DNA of 64,000 nt, taken from Schistosoma haematobium. Its lineage: Eukaryota; Platyhelminthes; Trematoda; Strigeidida; Schistosomatidae. Below, piece after piece: positions 46,801 through 61,800 of the stretch. Numbering within the stretch: the first letter of the stretch is position 1; each line of letters begins with the position of its first letter. The stretch covers positions 8,740,801 through 8,804,800 of the forward strand of contig NC_067198.1 of NCBI RefSeq assembly GCF_000699445.3. Direction: 5' to 3'. The notes under the pieces are model-generated. The model had not been told where the DNA came from and ran no database searches. It saw nothing but the letters and a program-made list of their open reading frames with translations. The position numbers were made by a program, and so were the translations under genes.

Positions 46801-49800
46801 CACTGTATCATGTCAATAATAACACTAATAATTATAATAATATTAATAATAATAATAATAATTATAATGAAATGTATTGGAATATATTGGTATAGAGAGT
46901 CAGTTATTCATTGAATCATTAGCAATGTGATATTGTCTAGCCGTTTAATTGCTGATGGAATTATGTGGATCGATTTGCAATGTGTCCACAAGCACAGATC
47001 ACTTCACATGGCATGCATCATGGTGAGATGCAAAGTGCTGGTTTGACGTAGTCGAAAGGAAACAGTGGGCCTAGATTTCCTCCAATATATCCAATACCCA
47101 TTTTATTAAAATAGTTCAACTGATCGAACTTGTAGACAAGTTCGTTTCATTTCACTCTTTCTTCATTTTAATAACATACTATAAATTATGCTATGTATAT
47201 GTAATCAAAATGCCTCAAAATAAATAATATCGATCAACATATTTGTTCGTATATAGGGTGAGATCAGATAGCTAGCTCACAGGTTCATTATTGACCACAA
47301 ATCAAACTAACAGCGTATTCTTACCTTGGTCATTAACACACACGACATTCACTATACCTGTCACATACTCCATATTCAACACTGATTCCTATCTATCTTC
47401 ACAAGACTTTAATCAACAACAAAAATCTCTCACAAAGATAGATGAGCAGTGACAAGTAATTTACATCGTTTCAACTCTTGTATCAACACAATTGATCAAT
47501 TTCATCTATTACATAACTCACTTACCTTTTACGTAAGACCACAAAATGCATTTTCAATAAGGCGAAAATTCCTATTGAAAATCAAGCCAAACGTTTAATA
47601 GAGAAGAAATATTGCAAATTCAAATGTAAGGATTATAGTAAAGTAATTAAGTGTGATGGTCACAGCAGTCACTGTATCATGTCAATAATAACACTAATAA
47701 TTATAATAATATTAATAATAATCATAATAATTATAATGAAATGTATTGGAATATATTGGTATAGAGAGTCAGTTATTCATTGAATCATTAGCAATGTGAT
47801 ATTGTCTAGCCGTTTAATTGCTGATGGAATTATGTGGATCGATTTGCAATGTGTCCACAAGCACAGATCACTTCACATGGCATGCATCATGGTGAGATGC
47901 AAAGTGCTGGTTTGACGTAGTCGAAAGGAAACAGTGGGCCTAGATTTCCTCCAATATATCCAATACCCATTTTATTAAAATAGTTCAACTGATCGAACTT
48001 GTAGACAAGTTCGTTTCATTTCACTCTTTCTTCATTTTAATAACATACTATAAATTATGCTATGTATATGTAATCAAAATGCCTCAAAATAAATAATATC
48101 GATCAACATATTTGTTCGTATATAGGGTGAGATCAGATAGCTAGCTCACAGGTTCATTATTGACCACAAATCAAACTAACAGCGTATTCTTACCTTGGTC
48201 ATTAACACACACGACATTCACTATACCTGTCACATACTCCATATTCAACACTGATTCCTATCTATCTTCACAAGACTTTAATCAACAACAAAAATCTCTC
48301 ACAAAGATAGATGAGCAGTGACAAGTAATTTACATCGTTTCAACTCTTGTATCAACACAATTGATCAATTTCATCTATTACATAACTCACTTACCTTTTA
48401 CGTAAGACCACAAAATGCATTTTCAATAAGGCGAAAATTCCTATTGAAAATCAAGCCAAACGTTTAATAGAGAAGAAATATTGCAAATTCAAATGTAAGG
48501 ATTATAGTAAAGTAATTAAGTGTGATGGTCACAGCAGTCACTGTATCATGTCAATAATAACACTAATAATTATAATAATATTAATAATAATCATAATAAT
48601 TATAATGAAATGTATTGGAATATATTGGTATAGAGAGTCAGTTATTCATTGAATCATTAGCAATGTGATATTGTCTAGCCGTTTAATTGCTGATGGAATT
48701 ATGTGGATCGATTTGCAATGTGTCCACAAGCACAGATCACTTCACATGGCATGCATCATGGTGAGATGCAAAGTGCTGGTTTGACGTAGTCGAAAGGAAA
48801 CAGTGGGCCTAGATTTCCTCCAATATATCCAATACCCATTTTATTAAAATAGTTCAACTGATCGAACTTGTAGACAAGTTCGTTTCATTTCACTCTTTCT
48901 TCATTTTAATAACATACTATAAATTATGCTATGTATATGTAATCAAAATGCCTCAAAATAAATAATATCGATCAACATATTTGTTCGTATATAGGGTGAG
49001 ATCAGATAGCTAGCTCACAGGTTCATTATTGACCACAAATCAAACTAACAGCGTATTCTTACCTTGGTCATTAACACACACGACATTCACTATACCTGTC
49101 ACATACTCCATATTCAACACTGATTCCTATCTATCTTCACAAGACTTTAATCAACAACAAAAATCTCTCACAAAGATAGATGAGCAGTGACAAGTAATTT
49201 ACATCGTTTCAACTCTTGTATCAACACAATTGATCAATTTCATCTATTACATAACTCACTTACCTTTTACGTAAGACCACAAAATGCATTTTCAATAAGG
49301 CGAAAATTCCTATTGAAAATCAAGCCAAACGTTTAATAGAGAAGAAATATTGCAAATTCAAATGTAAGGATTATAGTAAAGTAATTAAGTGTGATGGTCA
49401 CAGCAGTCACTGTATCATGTCAATAATAACACTAATAATTATAATAATATTAATAATAATAATAATAATTATAATGAAATGTATTGGAATATATTGGTAT
49501 AGAGAGTCAGTTATTCATTGAATCATTAGCAATGTGATATTGTCTAGCCGTTTAATTGCTGATGGAATTATGTGGATCGATTTGCAATGTGTCCACAAGC
49601 ACAGATCACTTCACATGGCATGCATCATGGTGAGATGCAAAGTGCTGGTTTGACGTAGTCGAAAGGAAACAGTGGGCCTAGATTTCCTCCAATATATCCA
49701 ATACCCATTTTATTAAAATAGTTCAACTGATCGAACTTGTAGACAAGTTCGTTTCATTTCACTCTTTCTTCATTTTAATAACATACTATAAATTATGCTA

Positions 49801-52800
49801 TGTATATGTAATCAAAATGCCTCAAAATAAATAATATCGATCAACATATTTGTTCGTATATAGGGTGAGATCAGATAGCTAGCTCACAGGTTCATTATTG
49901 ACCACAAATCAAACTAACAGCGTATTCTTACCTTGGTCATTAACACACACGACATTCACTATACCTGTCACATACTCCATATTCAACACTGATTCCTATC
50001 TATCTTCACAAGACTTTAATCAACAACAAAAATCTCTCACAAAGATAGATGAGCAGTGACAAGTAATTTACATCGTTTCAACTCTTGTATCAACACAATT
50101 GATCAATTTCATCTATTACATAACTCACTTACCTTTTACGTAAGACCACAAAATGCATTTTCAATAAGGCGAAAATTCCTATTGAAAATCAAGCCAAACG
50201 TTTAATAGAGAAGAAATATTGCAAATTCAAATGTAAGGATTATAGTAAAGTAATTAAGTGTGATGGTCACAGCAGTCACTGTATCATGTCAATAATAACA
50301 CTAATAATTATAATAATATTAATAATAATCATAATAATTATAATGAAATGTATTGGAATATATTGGTATAGAGAGTCAGTTATTCATTGAATCATTAGCA
50401 ATGTGATATTGTCTAGCCGTTTAATTGCTGATGGAATTATGTGGATCGATTTGCAATGTGTCCACAAGCACAGATCACTTCACATGGCATGCATCATGGT
50501 GAGATGCAAAGTGCTGGTTTGACGTAGTCGAAAGGAAACAGTGGGCCTAGATTTCCTCCAATATATCCAATACCCATTTTATTAAAATAGTTCAACTGAT
50601 CGAACTTGTAGACAAGTTCGTTTCATTTCACTCTTTCTTCATTTTAATAACATACTATAAATTATGCTATGTATATGTAATCAAAATGCCTCAAAATAAA
50701 TAATATCGATCAACATATTTGTTCGTATATAGGGTGAGATCAGATAGCTAGCTCACAGGTTCATTATTGACCACAAATCAAACTAACAGCGTATTCTTAC
50801 CTTGGTCATTAACACACACGACATTCACTATACCTGTCACATACTCCATATTCAACACTGATTCCTATCTATCTTCACAAGACTTTAATCAACAACAAAA
50901 ATCTCTCACAAAGATAGATGAGCAGTGACAAGTAATTTACATCGTTTCAACTCTTGTATCAACACAATTGATCAATTTCATCTATTACATAACTCACTTA
51001 CCTTTTACGTAAGACCACAAAATGCATTTTCAATAAGGCGAAAATTCCTATTGAAAATCAAGCCAAACGTTTAATAGAGAAGAAATATTGCAAATTCAAA
51101 TGTAAGGATTATAGTAAAGTAATTAAGTGTGATGGTCACAGCAGTCACTGTATCATGTCAATAATAACACTAATAATTATAATAATATTAATAATAATCA
51201 TAATAATTATAATGAAATGTATTGGAATATATTGGTATAGAGAGTCAGTTATTCATTGAATCATTAGCAATGTGATATTGTCTAGCCGTTTAATTGCTGA
51301 TGGAATTATGTGGATCGATTTGCAATGTGTCCACAAGCACAGATCACTTCACATGGCATGCATCATGGTGAGATGCAAAGTGCTGGTTTGACGTAGTCGA
51401 AAGGAAACAGTGGGCCTAGATTTCCTCCAATATATCCAATACCCATTTTATTAAAATAGTTCAACTGATCGAACTTGTAGACAAGTTCGTTTCATTTCAC
51501 TCTTTCTTCATTTTAATAACATACTATAAATTATGCTATGTATATGTAATCAAAATGCCTCAAAATAAATAATATCGATCAACATATTTGTTCGTATATA
51601 GGGTGAGATCAGATAGCTAGCTCACAGGTTCATTATTGACCACAAATCAAACTAACAGCGTATTCTTACCTTGGTCATTAACACACACGACATTCACTAT
51701 ACCTGTCACATACTCCATATTCAACACTGATTCCTATCTATCTTCACAAGACTTTAATCAACAACAAAAAATCTCTCACAAAGATAGATGAGCAGTGACA
51801 AGTAATTTACATCGTTTCAACTCTTGTATCAACACAATTGATCAATTTCATCTATTACATAACTCACTTACCTTTTACGTAAGACCACAAAATGCATTTT
51901 CAATAAGGCGAAAATTCCTATTGAAAATCAAGCCAAACGTTTAATAGAGAAGAAATATTGCAAATTCAAATGTAAGGATTATAGTAAAGTAATTAAGTGT
52001 GATGGTCACAGCAGTCACTGTATCATGTCAATAATAACACTAATAATTATAATAATATTAATAATAATCATAATAATTATAATGAAATGTATTGGAATAT
52101 ATTGGTATAGAGAGTCAGTTATTCATTGAATCATTAGCAATGTGATATTGTCTAGCCGTTTAATTGCTGATGGAATTATGTGGATCGATTTGCAATGTGT
52201 CCACAAGCACAGATCACTTCACATGGCATGCATCATGGTGAGATGCAAAGTGCTGGTTTGACGTAGTCGAAAGGAAACAGTGGGCCTAGATTTCCTCCAA
52301 TATATCCAATACCCATTTTATTAAAATAGTTCAACTGATCGAACTTGTAGACAAGTTCGTTTCATTTCACTCTTTCTTCATTTTAATAACATACTATAAA
52401 TTATGCTATGTATATGTAATCAAAATGCCTCAAAATAAATAATATCGATCAACATATTTGTTCGTATATAGGGTGAGATCAGATAGCTAGCTCACAGGTT
52501 CATTATTGACCACAAATCAAACTAACAGCGTATTCTTACCTTGGTCATTAACACACACGACATTCACTATACCTGTCACATACTCCATATTCAACACTGA
52601 TTCCTATCTATCTTCACAAGACTTTAATCAACAACAAAAAATCTCTCACAAAGATAGATGAGCAGTGACAAGTAATTTACATCGTTTCAACTCTTGTATC
52701 AACACAATTGATCAATTTCATCTATTACATAACTCACTTACCTTTTACGTAAGACCACAAAATGCATTTTCAATAAGGCGAAAATTCCTATTGAAAATCA

Positions 52801-55800
52801 AGCCAAACGTTTAATAGAGAAGAAATATTGCAAATTCAAATGTAAGGATTATAGTAAAGTAATTAAGTGTGATGGTCACAGCAGTCACTGTATCATGTCA
52901 ATAATAACACTAATAATTATAATAATATTAATAATAATCATAATAATTATAATGAAATGTATTGGAATATATTGGTATAGAGAGTCAGTTATTCATTGAA
53001 TCATTAGCAATGTGATATTGTCTAGCCGTTTAATTGCTGATGGAATTATGTGGATCGATTTGCAATGTGTCCACAAGCACAGATCACTTCACATGGCATG
53101 CATCATGGTGAGATGCAAAGTGCTGGTTTGACGTAGTCGAAAGGAAACAGTGGGCCTAGATTTCCTCCAATATATCCAATACCCATTTTATTAAAATAGT
53201 TCAACTGATCGAACTTGTAGACAAGTTCGTTTCATTTCACTCTTTCTTCATTTTAATAACATACTATAAATTATGCTATGTATATGTAATCAAAATGCCT
53301 CAAAATAAATAATATCGATCAACATATTTGTTCGTATATAGGGTGAGATCAGATAGCTAGCTCACAGGTTCATTATTGACCACAAATCAAACTAACAGCG
53401 TATTCTTACCTTGGTCATTAACACACACGACATTCACTATACCTGTCACATACTCCATATTCAACACTGATTCCTATCTATCTTCACAAGACTTTAATCA
53501 ACAACAAAAAATCTCTCACAAAGATAGATGAGCAGTGACAAGTAATTTACATCGTTTCAACTCTTGTATCAACACAATTGATCAATTTCATCTATTACAT
53601 AACTCACTTACCTTTTACGTAAGACCACAAAATGCATTTTCAATAAGGCGAAAATTCCTATTGAAAATCAAGCCAAACGTTTAATAGAGAAGAAATATTG
53701 CAAATTCAAATGTAAGGATTATAGTAAAGTAATTAAGTGTGATGGTCACAGCAGTCACTGTATCATGTCAATAATAACACTAATAATTATAATAATATTA
53801 ATAATAATCATAATAATTATAATGAAATGTATTGGAATATATTGGTATAGAGAGTCAGTTATTCATTGAATCATTAGCAATGTGATATTGTCTAGCCGTT
53901 TAATTGCTGATGGAATTATGTGGATCGATTTGCAATGTGTCCACAAGCACAGATCACTTCACATGGCATGCATCATGGTGAGATGCAAAGTGCTGGTTTG
54001 ACGTAGTCGAAAGGAAACAGTGGGCCTAGATTTCCTCCAATATATCCAATACCCATTTTATTAAAATAGTTCAACTGATCGAACTTGTAGACAAGTTCGT
54101 TTCATTTCACTCTTTCTTCATTTTAATAACATACTATAAATTATGCTATGTATATGTAATCAAAATGCCTCAAAATAAATAATATCGATCAACATATTTG
54201 TTCGTATATAGGGTGAGATCAGATAGCTAGCTCACAGGTTCATTATTGACCACAAATCAAACTAACAGCGTATTCTTACCTTGGTCATTAACACACACGA
54301 CATTCACTATACCTGTCACATACTCCATATTCAACACTGATTCCTATCTATCTTCACAAGACTTTAATCAACAACAAAAATCTCTCACAAAGATAGATGA
54401 GCAGTGACAAGTAATTTACATCGTTTCAACTCTTGTATCAACACAATTGATCAATTTCATCTATTACATAACTCACTTACCTTTTACGTAAGACCACAAA
54501 ATGCATTTTCAATAAGGCGAAAATTCCTATTGAAAATCAAGCCAAACGTTTAATAGAGAAGAAATATTGCAAATTCAAATGTAAGGATTATAGTAAAGTA
54601 ATTAAGTGTGATGGTCACAGCAGTCACTGTATCATGTCAATAATAACACTAATAATTATAATAATATTAATAATAATCATAATAATTATAATGAAATGTA
54701 TTGGAATATATTGGTATAGAGAGTCAGTTATTCATTGAATCATTAGCAATGTGATATTGTCTAGCCGTTTAATTGCTGATGGAATTATGTGGATCGATTT
54801 GCAATGTGTCCACAAGCACAGATCACTTCACATGGCATGCATCATGGTGAGATGCAAAGTGCTGGTTTGACGTAGTCGAAAGGAAACAGTGGGCCTAGAT
54901 TTCCTCCAATATATCCAATACCCATTTTATTAAAATAGTTCAACTGATCGAACTTGTAGACAAGTTCGTTTCATTTCACTCTTTCTTCATTTTAATAACA
55001 TACTATAAATTATGCTATGTATATGTAATCAAAATGCCTCAAAATAAATAATATCGATCAACATATTTGTTCGTATATAGGGTGAGATCAGATAGCTAGC
55101 TCACAGGTTCATTATTGACCACAAATCAAACTAACAGCGTATTCTTACCTTGGTCATTAACACACACGACATTCACTATACCTGTCACATACTCCATATT
55201 CAACACTGATTCCTATCTATCTTCACAAGACTTTAATCAACAACAAAAATCTCTCACAAAGATAGATGAGCAGTGACAAGTAATTTACATCGTTTCAACT
55301 CTTGTATCAACACAATTGATCAATTTCATCTATTACATAACTCACTTACCTTTTACGTAAGACCACAAAATGCATTTTCAATAAGGCGAAAATTCCTATT
55401 GAAAATCAAGCCAAACGTTTAATAGAGAAGAAATATTGCAAATTCAAATGTAAGGATTATAGTAAAGTAATTAAGTGTGATGGTCACAGCAGTCACTGTA
55501 TCATGTCAATAATAACACTAATAATTATAATAATATTAATAATAATCATAATAATTATAATGAAATGTATTGGAATATATTGGTATAGAGAGTCAGTTAT
55601 TCATTGAATCATTAGCAATGTGATATTGTCTAGCCGTTTAATTGCTGATGGAATTATGTGGATCGATTTGCAATGTGTCCACAAGCACAGATCACTTCAC
55701 ATGGCATGCATCATGGTGAGATGCAAAGTGCTGGTTTGACGTAGTCGAAAGGAAACAGTGGGCCTAGATTTCCTCCAATATATCCAATACCCATTTTATT

Positions 55801-58800
55801 AAAATAGTTCAACTGATCGAACTTGTAGACAAGTTCGTTTCATTTCACTCTTTCTTCATTTTAATAACATACTATAAATTATGCTATGTATATGTAATCA
55901 AAATGCCTCAAAATAAATAATATCGATCAACATATTTGTTCGTATATAGGGTGAGATCAGATAGCTAGCTCACAGGTTCATTATTGACCACAAATCAAAC
56001 TAACAGCGTATTCTTACCTTGGTCATTAACACACACGACATTCACTATACCTGTCACATACTCCATATTCAACACTGATTCCTATCTATCTTCACAAGAC
56101 TTTAATCAACAACAAAAATCTCTCACAAAGATAGATGAGCAGTGACAAGTAATTTACATCGTTTCAACTCTTGTATCAACACAATTGATCAATTTCATCT
56201 ATTACATAACTCACTTACCTTTTACGTAAGACCACAAAATGCATTTTCAATAAGGCGAAAATTCCTATTGAAAATCAAGCCAAACGTTTAATAGAGAAGA
56301 AATATTGCAAATTCAAATGTAAGGATTATAGTAAAGTAATTAAGTGTGATGGTCACAGCAGTCACTGTATCATGTCAATAATAACACTAATAATTATAAT
56401 AATATTAATAATAATCATAATAATTATAATGAAATGTATTGGAATATATTGGTATAGAGAGTCAGTTATTCATTGAATCATTAGCAATGTGATATTGTCT
56501 AGCCGTTTAATTGCTGATGGAATTATGTGGATCGATTTGCAATGTGTCCACAAGCACAGATCACTTCACATGGCATGCATCATGGTGAGATGCAAAGTGC
56601 TGGTTTGACGTAGTCGAAAGGAAACAGTGGGCCTAGATTTCCTCCAATATATCCAATACCCATTTTATTAAAATAGTTCAACTGATCGAACTTGTAGACA
56701 AGTTCGTTTCATTTCACTCTTTCTTCATTTTAATAACATACTATAAATTATGCTATGTATATGTAATCAAAATGCCTCAAAATAAATAATATCGATCAAC
56801 ATATTTGTTCGTATATAGGGTGAGATCAGATAGCTAGCTCACAGGTTCATTATTGACCACAAATCAAACTAACAGCGTATTCTTACCTTGGTCATTAACA
56901 CACACGACATTCACTATACCTGTCACATACTCCATATTCAACACTGATTCCTATCTATCTTCACAAGACTTTAATCAACAACAAAAATCTCTCACAAAGA
57001 TAGATGAGCAGTGACAAGTAATTTACATCGTTTCAACTCTTGTATCAACACAATTGATCAATTTCATCTATTACATAACTCACTTACCTTTTACGTAAGA
57101 CCACAAAATGCATTTTCAATAAGGCGAAAATTCCTATTGAAAATCAAGCCAAACGTTTAATAGAGAAGAAATATTGCAAATTCAAATGTAAGGATTATAG
57201 TAAAGTAATTAAGTGTGATGGTCACAGCAGTCACTGTATCATGTCAATAATAACACTAATAATTATAATAATATTAATAATAATCATAATAATTATAATG
57301 AAATGTATTGGAATATATTGGTATAGAGAGTCAGTTATTCATTGAATCATTAGCAATGTGATATTGTCTAGCCGTTTAATTGCTGATGGAATTATGTGGA
57401 TCGATTTGCAATGTGTCCACAAGCACAGATCACTTCACATGGCATGCATCATGGTGAGATGCAAAGTGCTGGTTTGACGTAGTCGAAAGGAAACAGTGGG
57501 CCTAGATTTCCTCCAATATATCCAATACCCATTTTATTAAAATAGTTCAACTGATCGAACTTGTAGACAAGTTCGTTTCATTTCACTCTTTCTTCATTTT
57601 AATAACATACTATAAATTATGCTATGTATATGTAATCAAAATGCCTCAAAATAAATAATATCGATCAACATATTTGTTCGTATATAGGGTGAGATCAGAT
57701 AGCTAGCTCACAGGTTCATTATTGACCACAAATCAAACTAACAGCGTATTCTTACCTTGGTCATTAACACACACGACATTCACTATACCTGTCACATACT
57801 CCATATTCAACACTGATTCCTATCTATCTTCACAAGACTTTAATCAACAACAAAAAATCTCTCACAAAGATAGATGAGCAGTGACAAGTAATTTACATCG
57901 TTTCAACTCTTGTATCAACACAATTGATCAATTTCATCTATTACATAACTCACTTACCTTTTACGTAAGACCACAAAATGCATTTTCAATAAGGCGAAAA
58001 TTCCTATTGAAAATCAAGCCAAACGTTTAATAGAGAAGAAATATTGCAAATTCAAATGTAAGGATTATAGTAAAGTAATTAAGTGTGATGGTCACAGCAG
58101 TCACTGTATCATGTCAATAATAACACTAATAATTATAATAATATTAATAATAATCATAATAATTATAATGAAATATATTGGAATATATTGGTATAGAGAG
58201 TCAGTTATTCATTGAATCATTAGCAATGTGATATTGTCTAGCCGTTTAATTGCTGATGGAATTATGTGGATCGATTTGCAATGTGTCCACAAGCACAGAT
58301 CACTTCACATGGCATGCATCATGGTGAGATGCAAAGTGCTGGTTTGACGTAGTCGAAAGGAAACAGTGGGCCTAGATTTCCTCCAATATATCCAATACCC
58401 ATTTTATTAAAATAGTTCAACTGATCGAACTTGTAGACAAGTTCGTTTCATTTCACTCTTTCTTCATTTTAATAACATACTATAAATTATGCTATGTATA
58501 TGTAATCAAAATGCCTCAAAATAAATAATATCGATCAACATATTTGTTCGTATATAGGGTGAGATCAGATAGCTAGCTCACAGGTTCATTATTGACCACA
58601 AATCAAACTAACAGCGTATTCTTACCTTGGTCATTAACACACACGACATTCACTATACCTGTCACATACTCCATATTCAACACTGATTCCTATCTATCTT
58701 CACAAGACTTTAATCAACAACAAAAATCTCTCACAAAGATAGATGAGCAGTGACAAGTAATTTACATCGTTTCAACTCTTGTATCAACACAATTGATCAA

Positions 58801-61800
58801 TTTCATCTATTACATAACTCACTTACCTTTTACGTAAGACCACAAAATGCATTTTCAATAAGGCGAAAATTCCTATTGAAAATCAAGCCAAACGTTTAAT
58901 AGAGAAGAAATATTGCAAATTCAAATGTAAGGATTATAGTAAAGTAATTAAGTGTGATGGTCACAGCAGTCACTGTATCATGTCAATAATAACACTAATA
59001 ATTATAATAATATTAATAATAATCATAATAATTATAATGAAATGTATTGGAATATATTGGTATAGAGAGTCAGTTATTCATTGAATCATTAGCAATGTGA
59101 TATTGTCTAGCCGTTTAATTGCTGATGGAATTATGTGGATCGATTTGCAATGTGTCCACAAGCACAGATCACTTCACATGGCATGCATCATGGTGAGATG
59201 CAAAGTGCTGGTTTGACGTAGTCGAAAGGAAACAGTGGGCCTAGATTTCCTCCAATATATCCAATACCCATTTTATTAAAATAGTTCAACTGATCGAACT
59301 TGTAGACAAGTTCGTTTCATTTCACTCTTTCTTCATTTTAATAACATACTATAAATTATGCTATGTATATGTAATCAAAATGCCTCAAAATAAATAATAT
59401 CGATCAACATATTTGTTCGTATATAGGGTGAGATCAGATAGCTAGCTCACAGGTTCATTATTGACCACAAATCAAACTAACAGCGTATTCTTACCTTGGT
59501 CATTAACACACACGACATTCACTATACCTGTCACATACTCCATATTCAACACTGATTCCTATCTATCTTCACAAGACTTTAATCAACAACAAAAAATCTC
59601 TCACAAAGATAGATGAGCAGTGACAAGTAATTTACATCGTTTCAACTCTTGTATCAACACAATTGATCAATTTCATCTATTACATAACTCACTTACCTTT
59701 TACGTAAGACCACAAAATGCATTTTCAATAAGGCGAAAATTCCTATTGAAAATCAAGCCAAACGTTTAATAGAGAAGAAATATTGCAAATTCAAATGTAA
59801 GGATTATAGTAAAGTAATTAAGTGTGATGGTCACAGCAGTCACTGTATCATGTCAATAATAACACTAATAATTATAATAATATTAATAATAATCATAATA
59901 ATTATAATGAAATGTATTGGAATATATTGGTATAGAGAGTCAGTTATTCATTGAATCATTAGCAATGTGATATTGTCTAGCCGTTTAATTGCTGATGGAA
60001 TTATGTGGATCGATTTGCAATGTGTCCACAAGCACAGATCACTTCACATGGCATGCATCATGGTGAGATGCAAAGTGCTGGTTTGACGTAGTCGAAAGGA
60101 AACAGTGGGCCTAGATTTCCTCCAATATATCCAATACCCATTTTATTAAAATAGTTCAACTGATCGAACTTGTAGACAAGTTCGTTTCATTTCACTCTTT
60201 CTTCATTTTAATAACATACTATAAATTATGCTATGTATATGTAATCAAAATGCCTCAAAATAAATAATATCGATCAACATATTTGTTCGTATATAGGGTG
60301 AGATCAGATAGCTAGCTCACAGGTTCATTATTGACCACAAATCAAACTAACAGCGTATTCTTACCTTGGTCATTAACACACACGACATTCACTATACCTG
60401 TCACATACTCCATATTCAACACTGATTCCTATCTATCTTCACAAGACTTTAATCAACAACAAAAATCTCTCACAAAGATAGATGAGCAGTGACAAGTAAT
60501 TTACATCGTTTCAACTCTTGTATCAACACAATTGATCAATTTCATCTATTACATAACTCACTTACCTTTTACGTAAGACCACAAAATGCATTTTCAATAA
60601 GGCGAAAATTCCTATTGAAAATCAAGCCAAACGTTTAATAGAGAAGAAATATTGCAAATTCAAATGTAAGGATTATAGTAAAGTAATTAAGTGTGATGGT
60701 CACAGCAGTCACTGTATCATGTCAATAATAACACTAATAATTATAATAATATTAATAATAATCATAATAATTATAATGAAATGTATTGGAATATATTGGT
60801 ATAGAGAGTCAGTTATTCATTGAATCATTAGCAATGTGATATTGTCTAGCCGTTTAATTGCTGATGGAATTATGTGGATCGATTTGCAATGTGTCCACAA
60901 GCACAGATCACTTCACATGGCATGCATCATGGTGAGATGCAAAGTGCTGGTTTGACGTAGTCGAAAGGAAACAGTGGGCCTAGATTTCCTCCAATATATC
61001 CAATACCCATTTTATTAAAATAGTTCAACTGATCGAACTTGTAGACAAGTTCGTTTCATTTCACTCTTTCTTCATTTTAATAACATACTATAAATTATGC
61101 TATGTATATGTAATCAAAATGCCTCAAAATAAATAATATCGATCAACATATTTGTTCGTATATAGGGTGAGATCAGATAGCTAGCTCACAGGTTCATTAT
61201 TGACCACAAATCAAACTAACAGCGTATTCTTACCTTGGTCATTAACACACACGACATTCACTATACCTGTCACATACTCCATATTCAACACTGATTCCTA
61301 TCTATCTTCACAAGACTTTAATCAACAACAAAAAATCTCTCACAAAGATAGATGAGCAGTGACAAGTAATTTACATCGTTTCAACTCTTGTATCAACACA
61401 ATTGATCAATTTCATCTATTACATAACTCACTTACCTTTTACGTAAGACCACAAAATGCATTTTCAATAAGGCGAAAATTCCTATTGAAAATCAAGCCAA
61501 ACGTTTAATAGAGAAGAAATATTGCAAATTCAAATGTAAGGATTATAGTAAAGTAATTAAGTGTGATGGTCACAGCAGTCACTGTATCATGTCAATAATA
61601 ACACTAATAATTATAATAATATTAATAATAATCATAATAATTATAATGAAATGTATTGGAATATATTGGTATAGAGAGTCAGTTATTCATTGAATCATTA
61701 GCAATGTGATATTGTCTAGCCGTTTAATTGCTGATGGAATTATGTGGATCGATTTGCAATGTGTCCACAAGCACAGATCACTTCACATGGCATGCATCAT